Shown: piece after piece, positions 1 through 7,681 of the stretch
Layout of the letters: each line of letters opens with the position of its first letter
Numbering within the stretch: position 1 is the stretch's first letter
Source of the DNA: a virus
IMG/VR virus record: IMGVR_UViG_3300008261_000079
Coordinates: 1 to 33,694 of that record
Length of the DNA: 33,694 nucleotides
Direction: 5' to 3' (one strand)
The notes under the pieces: generated by a model
Seen by the model: only the letters and a program-made list of their open reading frames with translations
What the model was told of the DNA's origin: nothing
Database searches by the model: none
Translations under genes and position numbers: made by a program

Positions 1-78
1 CTGAGATGAAAAAACGCTACCGTTTTGGATAGCAAGTTGGACTAAGCCAACCTCAAAGTTAGTTGTTGCGAGTGCCAT
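1..78 (-). CDS. Major capsid protein, N-terminal 26 codons (partial duplicate)
   Basis: This is the start of the capsid gene as it appears in the left copy of the terminal repeat. It begins at the ATG read leftward from base 78 and runs off the window edge. The complete gene is at 32540-33658. An AGGAAA ribosome site lies about 10 bases upstream of the ATG, in the gap after the scaffold gene. It is a duplicate created by the circular overlap, not a second capsid gene. Confidence 0.9.
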   Translation of the reverse strand, partial: MALATTNFEVGLVQLAIQNGSVFSSQ

Positions 79-114
79 TTTTTATAGGTTTCCTTTTCGT
101 TGTTGATACCAACG
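1..114. repeat. Terminal direct repeat, left copy (114 bp)
   Basis: Bases 1-114 are identical to 33581-33694. The repeat contains the first codons of the capsid gene and the last codons of the scaffold gene, so it is not a non-coding terminal repeat of the T7 kind. The simplest reading is the overlap left when a circular or circularly permuted genome is assembled as a line. A true physical direct terminal repeat cannot be excluded from sequence alone. Confidence 0.95.
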
Positions 115-918
115 CCTCAAGTCGTCTCCTCGCAGATTCGCAAGGTCTTGACCTGATAAGTTGCTACCACTAGCCCCGCTTGATGTTCCCATTGTTGCGG
201 TAGCCTGTTTAGGTTGACGAGATACCAAGCCAATCGTAAGTTCGGGGTTAGCTTGATGTATTGCAACAAGAAGGTTTTGTGGAGTTACTTGCCCTTGCCT
301 CGGTAGGTATTGACGTGCTTTCAAAAGATGTTCTGCTTTATATTCCAGATTAGACAATGGCTTAATTGCGTTCAGCAGTTTATCTGCATTAGCGTTAATC
401 CATGCTGTATCTTTCTTCTCTTGTTCAATCGCTTGGAGCTTTTGCTCAAGCTGTGTTAGCTTTTCATTATCAGCATTAACGACTGGAGTAGTTCTTGGTT
501 TAACACCAAGCAATACTTCAGGGTCAATCCCTTTCTCCCAGAGCATATCAACAAACTCACGGACAGCACCTTCATTGCCTTCTGCAATCTGCTCTAAGGC
601 AGTAGCAAAGGACTGGGCTTGAGTAATAGCTGTTTGGACAAATTCCCTGTCTCTATGTAGCTTTTCAAATCCAGCTTCAATTTCAGTTGCTCGTCGAACA
701 AGTGCGTCCTTGTCACCAGCGTCAGCTAGTTTAACAAGGTCACCTACATACTTGAGTTCTGCGGTCTCTGGTGCTTCCACACCTACTTCGTTGTCATTGA
801 TGTCAATTACTTCAGGAACACTCGCCTCGGGTGAAGCAGTCTCCGTTTCAGTAAGTTCAATTACTGGGTCAATCTCTACGTCTGGTGTTGTCACCAGTTC
901 TTCAGTTGTTGTTGTCAT
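82..918 (-). CDS. Capsid scaffolding protein
   Basis: The 278-aa protein probably chaperones assembly of the procapsid. No sequence motif proves this; the call rests on position between portal and major capsid and on composition. The first 55 residues are very acidic and rich in T, E, P and V. The middle is mainly helical, with a likely coiled coil near residues 150-170 (EKLTQLEQKLQAIEQEKKD). The C-terminus is a Gly/Ser linker followed by a basic tail (DDLRRWYQQRKGN) of the type that contacts capsid protein in other scaffolds. The start has an AGGAGA site at 921-926. The next gene downstream, across the circle junction, is the capsid gene. A minor head protein is the main alternative. Confidence 0.75.
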   Translation of the reverse strand: MTTTTEELVTTPDVEIDPVIELTETETASPEASVPEVIDINDNEVGVEAPETAELKYVGDLVKLADAGDKDALVRRATEIEAGFEKLHRDREFVQTAITQAQSFATALEQIAEGNEGAVREFVDMLWEKGIDPEVLLGVKPRTTPVVNADNEKLTQLEQKLQAIEQEKKDTAWINANADKLLNAIKPLSNLEYKAEHLLKARQYLPRQGQVTPQNLLVAIHQANPELTIGLVSRQPKQATATMGTSSGASGSNLSGQDLANLRGDDLRRWYQQRKGNL

Positions 919-935
919 AGTCTCCTGTTGTCAGG

Positions 936-2606
936 TTACGCAAGTGGAGCTTGTACCCCACTTAAATTGGATAGCATGGCTTGCATCTCTGCTGGAATGT
1001 TGCCTTGCATTTGTGATTCTAGGTCAGGACTAGTAGTGTTTGGAGCTTGCATTGGTGGAGCCTGAGGTAGATACTTGTCAGGGTCTTCCACGTTGAACGC
1101 TTCAATCATCTTCTTGATAGCTTCTGGACTTTGAGTAAGGGCAAAAATCTTTTCGTACTTAGCAGCTTCCATGCTCATCTTAGATACTGCATCTTGACTG
1201 AACAAGGACTCATCTTCAAAGTATGGAATCTTAGCTCCTTCCCAAACTAGCTCAGATGTTCGCATAGGGTCACCATCATTAAAGCTAATAGCGGCTCCAA
1301 GGTAGTTCATGGTAAACGGAGCGTTGTCATACTTCTCTGCTACCTTAGCTAGCTTAACGCAAAATCCAGCATGACTTCTAGTAAACGTTCGTAGCAAGGC
1401 TCGGTACTGGCTATCCATTCTTGAGTCAATGCTTCGCACCTCAGTTGCGGTAGTCTCACCAGATGTTACAACTCCAGCGGCTGATGCAGATACCGCAGCT
1501 TGTTCTCTATTGTCATTGATAGAGATGTTAAGCAGGTTCATAGTATCAGGGTTAGCACCTACTCTTGGAATCTCAATAAATGGTCTAGCTCCAAGTTGAT
1601 ACAATGCTCTAGCCTTTTCAGAATCAATTTGCAAGTATTCAACTAGCTTAGTTTCGCTGTACTTAGCCAAGGATTCTGGGGTAAAGAAGCCAGGTTCAAT
1701 AGCAATAAAGCCATCGTTGCGGGACTTGTTACGGATGTCCGCAGTCATAGAAACAATATCTATTGCTGAAGATAACTGTTGCTCAATGAGTCCCATAGGC
1801 AACAACGCACCCGAAGGCTTGAAGTTCTCATACGATTGTATGGGTATGCAACCATAGGGGTTTTCGCCTTCAAGCAATGGCTCGTTACTAAACTGGTCTG
1901 GGAACGCAACGTATTGGTCTTGGCTATACCACTCAATGACTCTAACGGCTTGGGAGATATACCCAGCAGGATTAAAAAACGTTTGTTTGTATTGGTCAAA
2001 GTCTTTCCCGTTAAACTTAGATTCAAACTCTCCACGACCCATGAGAGTAACAATGCCTACTCCTTCTGAGTCATCAATGTTTCTGTAAGGGTCTGAGATA
2101 ATGTCAAGCGGAGAAACGTACTTGCCAGTTGCTCGTTGTGTACCTTCGTAGTTGTTGACGCAGATTTTAATGTATCCTACGCCAAGCATGGCAAAGTCTA
2201 GGAACGCTTGGTCTGAGTCATTCTTAAACGCCGCATACCCGTCGGAACCTTTTGAGCGTTGATTCCACCATGCTTTTCTTGCGTCATTCTGGTAGCTGGG
2301 GATACCTTGCCAGTCAGGAGTAATATCTACCCCTCGCACTTGGCTATTGAGAATACGCATATTCTTGAGAATAGGATTGCTTTGACGCATCTGCTCAAAG
2401 GTTCTCAAGATAGGTGGGAAGTATAGCAATGCTCCAGCACCAGTACCAGATGAAACCATTGGAGCCATCAACTCTGGTGCATTTTTACGAACCTCTGACT
2501 CGTCAAGACCGTAACCCATCATAATGAGTTGAAGCGTTCTGTAATGGTTCACCGTGTTAGGTGAGTACCAATACTGAAGCTGGTCTTGAATGTCAGTTAC
2601 TTTCAT
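936..2606 (-). CDS. Portal (head-tail connector) protein
   Basis: The 556-aa protein is the likely dodecameric portal through which DNA is packaged and ejected. Its length matches podovirus connectors (T7 gp8 is about 536 aa). It sits between the large terminase side and the scaffold gene, as in T7-like and related phages. Visible features are a portal-like segment with WWNQRSKG and aromatic residues near 110-120, a mixed core, a long helical region around 370-420 (IDSRMDSQYRALLRTFTRSH) typical of portal stems, and a Gln/Pro/Met-rich C-terminus. It overlaps the upstream 194-aa gene by ATGA. I identify it by context, length and general resemblance rather than by a decisive motif. Confidence 0.8.
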   Translation of the reverse strand: MKVTDIQDQLQYWYSPNTVNHYRTLQLIMMGYGLDESEVRKNAPELMAPMVSSGTGAGALLYFPPILRTFEQMRQSNPILKNMRILNSQVRGVDITPDWQGIPSYQNDARKAWWNQRSKGSDGYAAFKNDSDQAFLDFAMLGVGYIKICVNNYEGTQRATGKYVSPLDIISDPYRNIDDSEGVGIVTLMGRGEFESKFNGKDFDQYKQTFFNPAGYISQAVRVIEWYSQDQYVAFPDQFSNEPLLEGENPYGCIPIQSYENFKPSGALLPMGLIEQQLSSAIDIVSMTADIRNKSRNDGFIAIEPGFFTPESLAKYSETKLVEYLQIDSEKARALYQLGARPFIEIPRVGANPDTMNLLNISINDNREQAAVSASAAGVVTSGETTATEVRSIDSRMDSQYRALLRTFTRSHAGFCVKLAKVAEKYDNAPFTMNYLGAAISFNDGDPMRTSELVWEGAKIPYFEDESLFSQDAVSKMSMEAAKYEKIFALTQSPEAIKKMIEAFNVEDPDKYLPQAPPMQAPNTTSPDLESQMQGNIPAEMQAMLSNLSGVQAPLA

Positions 2607-3187
2607 TGTATAATTTTTGCTATCTCACTAAGTGGGAATTCATAGGTTTGAGATTCCCGAATGGTTGGTAGAACATTTAACGAATCTTTTGCTTCTTTGA
2701 TGTTCTGCTCACAACTTTCTATCAATGCGTTGTACTGGTTAAGAAAGGGCTGATAGTCGCCAAGGTACGACTCTAGTTCCTCAAGTTTCTTCTTTTCCGC
2801 TGCATAAATATCGGGTTGTTTTGCTTCATCTATTTTTGATAAGAGTGAGCGTTTACCTTCTACCTGCTCTATAGACGTTTCAAGTTTGCCAAGTGCTTCC
2901 CGCACGTTTTTTGCCTCAACTTCATTGCGTCCAATCTCAGCGTTCAACTTAGACCATTGGTCTGAGCGAACTTGGGCAAGGCTAACATCTGGTCGATAAT
3001 TTACCGCGATAACATCTTCGCCAATAATAACGCTCCAATCACAGTCAGCAATAGTAATTGAGCTTCGTACTACAAATCCAGTAGCGTGAAACCGTTGAAG
3101 GTACGCATACTGAGCAAGGAATAGAGCAAATGGCGAGGTCTGCTTGACGGGTGTTTTAGCAGTATTTAGCTGTACGGGTTTTTCCAT
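2603..3187 (-). CDS. Coiled-coil protein of unknown function between terminase and portal
   Basis: The 194-aa protein is not recognised. The first 80 residues look like a small mixed alpha/beta domain (SSITIADCDWSVIIGEDVIAV). Residues 85-175 are heptad-rich and charged, with strong coiled-coil character (NVREALGKLETSIEQVEGKR). Its start lies inside the last 22 bases of the large terminase gene and has no clear ribosome site, so it is probably translated by coupling. Its stop overlaps the portal ATG. The position suggests a head-assembly or packaging accessory, but nothing in the sequence proves it. Confidence 0.6.
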   Translation of the reverse strand: MEKPVQLNTAKTPVKQTSPFALFLAQYAYLQRFHATGFVVRSSITIADCDWSVIIGEDVIAVNYRPDVSLAQVRSDQWSKLNAEIGRNEVEAKNVREALGKLETSIEQVEGKRSLLSKIDEAKQPDIYAAEKKKLEELESYLGDYQPFLNQYNALIESCEQNIKEAKDSLNVLPTIRESQTYEFPLSEIAKIIQ

Positions 3188-4416
3188 GATAATTTTTCGG
3201 TTGAGCTTGGTGATTCTCTAGCCCAGATACTTGCAACCGAACAAGCATCTACTAAGTGGTCACGCTCGTTCATAGACTTAATGCCTGTAAACGCTGTGAG
3301 ACAAGTAAACAAGTCTTGCCAGCCTGGGTCTTTTACAATGTATAGACGTCCCTTAGCCGCCAAAGTTGCCAAAGGTAAGGCTCGCTGACGTTTGTCACCT
3401 TGTCTTCCTCCTATCTGTTGCAACTTTACCATAGTATTAAGTACCTTGTTTCGTTGCAGTTGATTAAAGATTGCATAGCCCGTATTGTGTGCCTCAATGA
3501 CTTGATATGTATTCAATCCATCTTGCATGGCTATTTGCTCGGCTCTTGTGGTTAAGTCTCCTGGACTCAAACGCATTGATAGTGGTGAACGCAAGTAGGC
3601 ATTACCATTTTCGTCAAAACCAAGTTTAACGCAAGCAGTTTCATCTGCTGTTTGTTTATCACTTGTTGCAGTATCCCATCCTCTGTACCAAGTCTTGAGC
3701 AATGGGCATTCATGTGGTTCAATGATACGGTCATGGAAGTAGGTAGCAAGGAACAAGTAGGAGATGTCATTCTCAACAAAGTTAGCTTCGTACTCTTGTT
3801 CAAAGGTGGCAGTATCCATCATAGGGTCTTGCCTTGCGTCCTCGACCTCGCTTTCTGGAATGTATGGGTTGCTTAGTGTTGGTCGTCTAAATGCTCCCCA
3901 ATCTACCTTATCTGGATTCTCGCCAAGTAGCCACGCTTCATAGAACCAATTCTTGCCCTTAGGCGTTCCATAAAAACATCCCTGACCACGAAAGTCCGAC
4001 AGAGTAGGACGAATTGCTTCTCGCCAAATAACGCCCAGATTATTGACCAGTCCAGCTTCATCAATTCCTACCTCGTGATACTTCCTACCTCGTCCTGCGT
4101 TCTCGTCTTCAAGCGTCCAGAACTCTATCTGCCCACCCGTGATAAACTCAATGACCCTATCAGTTGCATTGCTACGCTTGATAGCTGGTTTGCAGTATTT
4201 AATAATCTTTCTAAATGGTTCGTCTAGGAATTTATAGTTAGGTGCAAACCACCCATAGTATTCACCATTCAAGGCTCGCTTTATTGCCCGTATAATCTGG
4301 AATTCTGTCTTGCCCCAACGTCTGCCACAAGCGACAACGTTAAATCGCTTCATGTTTTCTTCTAACTCTTGCTGACCAGCATGTGGCTCAGGTAGTTGCA
4401 GTTCAATCTTGGGCAT
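3166..4416 (-). CDS. terL: Terminase large subunit (packaging ATPase-nuclease)
   Basis: The 416-aa motor protein pumps DNA into the procapsid and cuts it. The ATPase domain shows a Walker A motif ACGRRWGKT at residues 29-37 and a Walker B motif VGIDE at 116-120. A conserved FYGTPKGKNWFYEAW segment is at 148-162. The nuclease domain has the acidic residues of the RNase H-like fold: D248 in GWDTATS, E308 in VIEAHN, and D386/D390 in RDHLVDACS. The length is compact but complete. The start lies 14 bases inside the small subunit gene and has no strong ribosome site, which implies translational coupling. This is the most secure functional call among the late genes. Confidence 0.95.
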   Translation of the reverse strand: MPKIELQLPEPHAGQQELEENMKRFNVVACGRRWGKTEFQIIRAIKRALNGEYYGWFAPNYKFLDEPFRKIIKYCKPAIKRSNATDRVIEFITGGQIEFWTLEDENAGRGRKYHEVGIDEAGLVNNLGVIWREAIRPTLSDFRGQGCFYGTPKGKNWFYEAWLLGENPDKVDWGAFRRPTLSNPYIPESEVEDARQDPMMDTATFEQEYEANFVENDISYLFLATYFHDRIIEPHECPLLKTWYRGWDTATSDKQTADETACVKLGFDENGNAYLRSPLSMRLSPGDLTTRAEQIAMQDGLNTYQVIEAHNTGYAIFNQLQRNKVLNTMVKLQQIGGRQGDKRQRALPLATLAAKGRLYIVKDPGWQDLFTCLTAFTGIKSMNERDHLVDACSVASIWARESPSSTEKLSWKNPYS

Positions 4417-4954
4417 TGTATTCAGCGTCTATAGCGTCATCTTCGTCTATAGGGTCATCATCATTAAGAAGCGGAGCTTTGACAAACTTTACCATGATTG
4501 CAGTCGGCTCAATCTTCTGACCATCAGAGGTAATGTCCATTTGATAAAGTCCAGATACCTTGCCTAGCTCAGACATGGCACTAATCTTATCACGGTTGCT
4601 AGAACTGTCAGCATCTACAATAGCAGCCAAGACTGGAATACGCTCAAGGTAAGACATTCTTGCCACTTCTCGCACCATCTCACGCTCTTTGCGTGTGCGT
4701 ATCTCCTTGCGTTCTAGGTCAAGTTGTTCTTTCTCACGCTTCTCAAGGTCACGTTGTTTTTGCTTCTCTCGAAACAGAATAGCTTTGTGTTCACGTTCTG
4801 CCTTGAGCTTAGCAATAAGTGCCTCTTCCTTGTCCTTCTCAATCATAGCAATGGCTTTTAGCCTACGGTTAGCCTTAGCCTTACCCTTGGGTCTACCCCT
4901 TGGTCGTTTGCCTTCTGCTAAGACCTCGTGCGGATTGATTACTTCGTCGCTCAT
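4403..4954 (-). CDS. terS: Terminase small subunit (probable)
   Basis: The 183-aa protein probably recognises phage DNA and regulates the large terminase encoded directly downstream with a 14-base overlap. The N-terminus holds an AT-hook-like element, KRPRGRPKGKAK, at about residues 16-27. Residues 35-100 form a long, highly charged coiled coil (KREKEQLDLERKEIRTRKER). The C-terminal part (residues 120-140, DKISAMSELGKVSGLYQM) resembles the central region of small terminases, and the tail is acidic. The helix-turn-helix seen in many small subunits is not obvious, so DNA contact may be through the AT-hook-like segment. The call rests mainly on position. Confidence 0.7.
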   Translation of the reverse strand: MSDEVINPHEVLAEGKRPRGRPKGKAKANRRLKAIAMIEKDKEEALIAKLKAEREHKAILFREKQKQRDLEKREKEQLDLERKEIRTRKEREMVREVARMSYLERIPVLAAIVDADSSSNRDKISAMSELGKVSGLYQMDITSDGQKIEPTAIMVKFVKAPLLNDDDPIDEDDAIDAEYNAQD

Positions 4955-5151
4955 TTAGCCTTGTCTACAACTTCTACATCAATACCAAATGCGTTGAGAA
5001 ATGCAAGGGCAGGAAGTAGAAATTCCATTACGTTAGGAGTTGGGTTACCTTCAAAGGTGAGTACTTTACGCAAGTCAATGCGAAGTAGCTTGGCAATAGG
5101 AACATATCTGTCAAGGGTCTTGTGCCATAGCTTAATATAGTGAGTGGTCAA
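4951..5151 (-). CDS. Small protein of unknown function
   Basis: The 66-aa protein is joined to both neighbours by ATGA-type overlaps (with the holin candidate upstream and the small terminase downstream), which supports it as a real gene. It has a basic first half (HYIKLWHKTLDRYVPIAKLL) and a hydrophobic segment around residues 42-55 (VMEFLLPALAFLNAFG), followed by an acidic end. The hydrophobic stretch is too short to call a membrane span with confidence. No family is recognised. Confidence 0.6.
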   Translation of the reverse strand: MTTHYIKLWHKTLDRYVPIAKLLRIDLRKVLTFEGNPTPNVMEFLLPALAFLNAFGIDVEVVDKAK

Positions 5152-5348
5152 CTTACACTCTCCAAGCCAAGACCAAGCATAGCACCAGATACCGCACCCA
5201 TAAGCCAGCGTTGAACAGCAAGTGTCCAGTTGTACTTTGCCAAGATATTAAAATCCTTAGCCTTCTTGAACGCATCAAGGTCTGTGAGTGCTGATGAGAG
5301 GAAGCCAGTCAAGGCTCCAATAATTACTTTGACAATTATGTTATTCAT
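5148..5348 (-). CDS. Small membrane protein, holin candidate
   Basis: The 66-aa protein starts at the ATG at 5348, which has a strong AGGAG site overlapping the stop codon of the phosphoesterase; a longer reading frame without a site is ignored. It has two hydrophobic, glycine-rich segments, residues 4-21 (IIVKVIIGALTGFLSSAL) and 48-61 (WLMGAVSGAMLGLG), separated by a charged loop. The size and the place between terminase and lysin fit a class II holin such as T7 gp17.5, which opens the inner membrane for the endolysin. The protein at 6235-6468 is the competing holin candidate, so the assignment is tentative. Confidence 0.55.
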   Translation of the reverse strand: MNNIIVKVIIGALTGFLSSALTDLDAFKKAKDFNILAKYNWTLAVQRWLMGAVSGAMLGLGLESVS

Positions 5349-5356
5349 TGTTTCTC

Positions 5357-6220
5357 CTAAAGTATAACACGGCATTGCGTCTGAAGTTTTACACCTTCAT
5401 CAAACTTTCTTTGCCGTTGGGATAGTTCAAGTATAACCCCACCCATTTGTTGTGGGCTTAAATTCCATGCTTGAGCGTACGATGGTGCAGTTCCTTCCTC
5501 AGTTCCGTAGGTCGAGAGGTAAGAACCAGTCATAACGCACGTCACCTGCTTGCTCTTACTTGTATTCTTGACTGGATTATAGTGCATCTTAGTGGCAAGG
5601 TCAACAAACTTGTTATGTTTATGCCCAATCCAGATACCGTCTACATCTCCAAGCCATGACATCATACGCTGAAAGTCAATGATTCCCTTGGTAACTGGAG
5701 CTGCGCCCCCTGCTCCGTGGTGTCTATACATTGTGAAGCTAGTTCTGCAAGATTGACGGATTAAAGAGATATTCCAGTAGCCACACCAACCACCTGCTTT
5801 AACATTTACGTTAGGCAGTTGATTTAATCTGTATAGTAAAATTGACATAACGTCAATATGGTGCCTCTTAGAAACGTGTGCTTCGTGGTTGCCAATGCCA
5901 ATAAATTCAATGAGGTGTGCGTATGGCTTGAGAAACTCGTATGCCATTTCGATAGCAGCGTCAATGGGTTTAACTCCTTGTTGCAGTAGCTCTCTATCTA
6001 GTGCGTCAAGGTCAAAACGCTTCATGTCTGACGGTAAGATAAAGTCAAAGACATCACCATTGATAGCAATTCGGCACTCAGCTTCTGCCATTCTGTCCAA
6101 GTCGTATTTGAGTGCTAGCTTGCACATACTTGATGCTCCAAAGTGCAAGTCACTTAATAGCCCAAGCCTAAACTTCTCGTCCATTGCCGAGTACTGAAAG
6201 GTAGTTTGTATATTGTTCAA
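5357..6220 (-). CDS. Calcineurin-like metallophosphoesterase
   Basis: The 287-aa enzyme carries the full metallophosphoesterase signature: D24 and H26 in SDLHFG, D56 in NGDVFDF, N111-H112-E113 in GIGNHE, His167/168 in YRHHGAGG, and GHKH at 199-202. These residues bind two metal ions and hydrolyse phosphodiesters or phosphomonoesters; the substrate cannot be read from sequence. I start it at TTG 6220 because AAGGACACACC lies directly before it, while the alternative ATG at 6184 has no ribosome site and would leave a 50-base gap. It lies inside the lysis/packaging cassette, which is unusual. A role in nucleic-acid processing or against a host nucleotide signal is possible but unproven. Confidence 0.9.
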   Translation of the reverse strand: MNNIQTTFQYSAMDEKFRLGLLSDLHFGASSMCKLALKYDLDRMAEAECRIAINGDVFDFILPSDMKRFDLDALDRELLQQGVKPIDAAIEMAYEFLKPYAHLIEFIGIGNHEAHVSKRHHIDVMSILLYRLNQLPNVNVKAGGWCGYWNISLIRQSCRTSFTMYRHHGAGGAAPVTKGIIDFQRMMSWLGDVDGIWIGHKHNKFVDLATKMHYNPVKNTSKSKQVTCVMTGSYLSTYGTEEGTAPSYAQAWNLSPQQMGGVILELSQRQRKFDEGVKLQTQCRVIL

Positions 6221-6234
6221 GGTGTGTCCTTGGA

Positions 6235-6468
6235 TTATTTGTGTCTATCCGAGAGCAGTATATCAACTCCCGCTCTAATATGTGCAACTTCTGTATGCAA
6301 ATCTTTTAATTTGTTAACATCGTCTTGCATAATTGTTATACGTTGCTGTACTTTACCTAAGTGAAAAATTCCACCAATAGCTGGAAGTAACCATCCCCAC
6401 ACACTGTTTAGGAAGTTTGAGATTGCTGAGAATATATCGAGATTGTGGGTTGATTCTGGAGTTGCCAT
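6235..6468 (-). CDS. Membrane-anchored coiled-coil protein in the lysis cassette
   Basis: The 77-aa protein has one probable membrane span at residues 17-37 (ISNFLNSVWGWLLPAIGGIF) followed by a helical, heptad-patterned tail (residues 40-73, ITIMQDDVNKLKDLHTEVAH). It starts four bases after the lysin stop codon. The pairing with the lysin makes it a holin or a lysis accessory; single-span holins exist, and haemolysin-type XhlA proteins combine a coiled coil with one span, although in the reverse order. I cannot tell which of this protein and the 66-aa protein at 5148 is the holin. Confidence 0.65.
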   Translation of the reverse strand: MATPESTHNLDIFSAISNFLNSVWGWLLPAIGGIFHLGKVQQRITIMQDDVNKLKDLHTEVAHIRAGVDILLSDRHK

Positions 6469-6471
6469 AGT

Positions 6472-7083
6472 TTACATCCGTATAAAGTGTGTCCAAGATT
6501 TAAGTTGTCTGCTTCGTCTGTATACTCCACCACCGTCTCGTTGGTTTCCAGTAACACCTGGAGTAGCATTCCCCTCAATAGAGTTGACGTAGCCTCCTGA
6601 GGCTTGACTCACAATGCCGATATGGTTACCTGAGTCCTTAATCCATAGACACAAGTCTCCTCTAATGGGCATGGTAACTAGCTTACCGTTCGCCTTAGCC
6701 CACTTGTACCACTCGTTAACAGCGGCACTTGCTCTATCTGAGAGTCCTGCTTGTTCAAACTTGGCAACATCACAGCAGAATTCTACGAAGGCGGCACACC
6801 AAGGATAACCCTCCTCAAGTCTTACGCTCCCTAAGATAGCCTCTATCCACTCGCCATGATTATTCTCACCCTCTTCCCTTACTCTAAAGTCATCTGCAAG
6901 CACGGAGGCAGCGAGGAGCATACGCTCATTAGGGGCTAGACTCCAGTAGTTAGCATAGCGTTCTTCTAAGACTTGACGTGTCTTTGCCATTGCCTCGCTA
7001 GTAGTCATATTAAACAGACGAATAATCTCAAAAAAGGTTGTCCATTTTACCGTGACATCTCGTATAATATAGAGTATATCCAT
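6472..7083 (-). CDS. CHAP-domain endolysin
   Basis: This peptidoglycan hydrolase (amidase or endopeptidase) is about 203 aa from the ATG at 7083. Catalytic features are C96 in GYPWCAAFVEFC, H154 in GNHIGIVS and the downstream polar residue in NSIEGNATPG (170-175), with RGDLCLW between them; this is the usual order in CHAP domains. The N-terminal part is helical and has no signal peptide, so export would need a holin. The start is uncertain: neither ATG 7083 nor ATG 7008 (MTTSEAMAK) has a good ribosome site, and the 75 bases between them hold promoter-like TATAAT/TATTAT elements, so the shorter 178-aa form is quite possible. It is the first gene of the leftward late operon. Confidence 0.85.
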   Translation of the reverse strand: MDILYIIRDVTVKWTTFFEIIRLFNMTTSEAMAKTRQVLEERYANYWSLAPNERMLLAASVLADDFRVREEGENNHGEWIEAILGSVRLEEGYPWCAAFVEFCCDVAKFEQAGLSDRASAAVNEWYKWAKANGKLVTMPIRGDLCLWIKDSGNHIGIVSQASGGYVNSIEGNATPGVTGNQRDGGGVYRRSRQLKSWTHFIRM

Positions 7084-7363
7084 CAAGTCATATCGACCTA
7101 GTAGGAGAAGTTCTCTGAAGAAGCTACGGAGTGGGATGGCACTCTACGTTTAGGAATACATAACTGTTGACAATGCTTGGCTAGAATACATGGCAACGTC
7201 AAAGAGAGTAGTTATAAGGCACAAGCCACGATGCCTCAGGTTCCTTGTAAAACCATTGGTAAGTCATTCGTAAGGGGTTGAATATCTAGTGGGGCGGGGG
7301 CGTTCAGCCTTTCACTCACTAATCTAATTATAAATTCTTACCTAGTACTGTACTTACATAAGT

Positions 7364-7391
7364 GTTATACAGCTTGATTGTTTGTTGTGAA
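7364..7391 (-). promoter_or_regulatory. Candidate leftward late promoter
   Basis: Read on the minus strand there is TTCACA (7386-7391), a 16-base spacer and TATAAC (7364-7369), each one base from the sigma70 consensus. It points at the lysin and the rest of the late operon. The leader would be about 270 bases long. The match could be chance in an A+T-rich region. Confidence 0.4.
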
Positions 7392-7555
7392 CTTTATGGT
7401 GGGGTATACGCTAACGCACTGGGCCAGCTTCCCCCCCTCCCCCCCTTACCTTACACTCAACTAACGTTACAATAGCATTGATATATAGTACAACTGTTAG
7501 ATGACTTGACAGTACCAGACTCAAGTGTAGCCTCAAAATGGGATAAACGTACACT

Positions 7556-7601
7556 TTCAAAATATTTTTAGGTTCAAACCATAAATAATTCAAAATATTT
7601 T
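7556..7601. repeat. 13-bp direct repeat upstream of the early promoter
   Basis: TTCAAAATATTTT occurs at 7556-7568 and again at 7589-7601. The copies are 33 bp apart, about three helical turns, and lie just upstream of the TTGACA at 7612. They may be UP-element-like A+T tracts or a pair of regulator binding sites. Confidence 0.6.
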
Positions 7602-7611
7602 ACGATAATAG

Positions 7612-7640
7612 TTGACATACGCAACTTTAATTGTTGTAAA
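7612..7640 (+). promoter_or_regulatory. Early rightward promoter
   Basis: A perfect -35 TTGACA (7612-7617) is followed by a 17-base spacer and TGTAAA (7635-7640, four of six matches). It is about 40 bases upstream of the first early gene and preceded by A+T-rich repeats. It is the best candidate for the main host-polymerase promoter of the early operon. Confidence 0.6.
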
Positions 7641-7649
7641 GTATTGACA

Positions 7650-7666
7650 GGTTCACAAAACGAACC
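7650..7666. promoter_or_regulatory. Inverted repeat at the early transcription start
   Basis: GGTTC and GAACC flank a 7-base centre (ACAAAAC). The repeat falls within about 20 bases after the predicted start of the early transcript and just before the first AGGA ribosome site. It could be an operator or a small hairpin in the leader RNA. The arms are short, so confidence is limited. Confidence 0.4.
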
Positions 7667-7681
7667 AGGACACATAGAAAC

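Larger units (their letters stand above)
7084..7681. other. Non-coding divergent control hub
   Basis: About 600 bases without a convincing gene separate leftward late genes from rightward early genes. The region contains a small hairpin (GAGTG 7129-7133 with CACTC 7140-7144), a G-rich run at 7292-7303, a C7-T-C7 tract at 7431-7445, promoter elements on both strands, a 13-bp direct repeat at 7556 and 7589, and an inverted repeat at 7650-7666. A perfect rightward TATAAT also lies just outside it at 7063-7068, but its best -35 (TTGTCC, 19-bp spacer) is weak. The hub is the natural place for early/late switching and perhaps for packaging recognition. Confidence 0.75.

Noticed and set aside
7114-7150. 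CUGAAGA at 7115 followed by a hairpin, resembling a hammerhead core
   Set aside because: No GAAA follows the hairpin and the first stem pair is wrong.
7167-7190. TTGACA at 7167 as a rightward promoter
   Set aside because: The nearest -10-like sequence (TAGAAT) is only 9 bases away and nothing suitable lies at 16-18 bases.
7506-7534. TTGACA at 7506 as a rightward promoter
   Set aside because: No acceptable -10 sequence at the proper distance.
7555-7590. tRNA T-arm-like sequence GGTTCAAACC
   Set aside because: The surrounding sequence does not form acceptor, D or anticodon arms. I saw no tRNA gene anywhere in the window.
7411-7593. 60-codon frame on the minus strand in the control hub
   Set aside because: It spans the C-rich tract and promoter sequences, has no ribosome site, and gives a low-complexity product.
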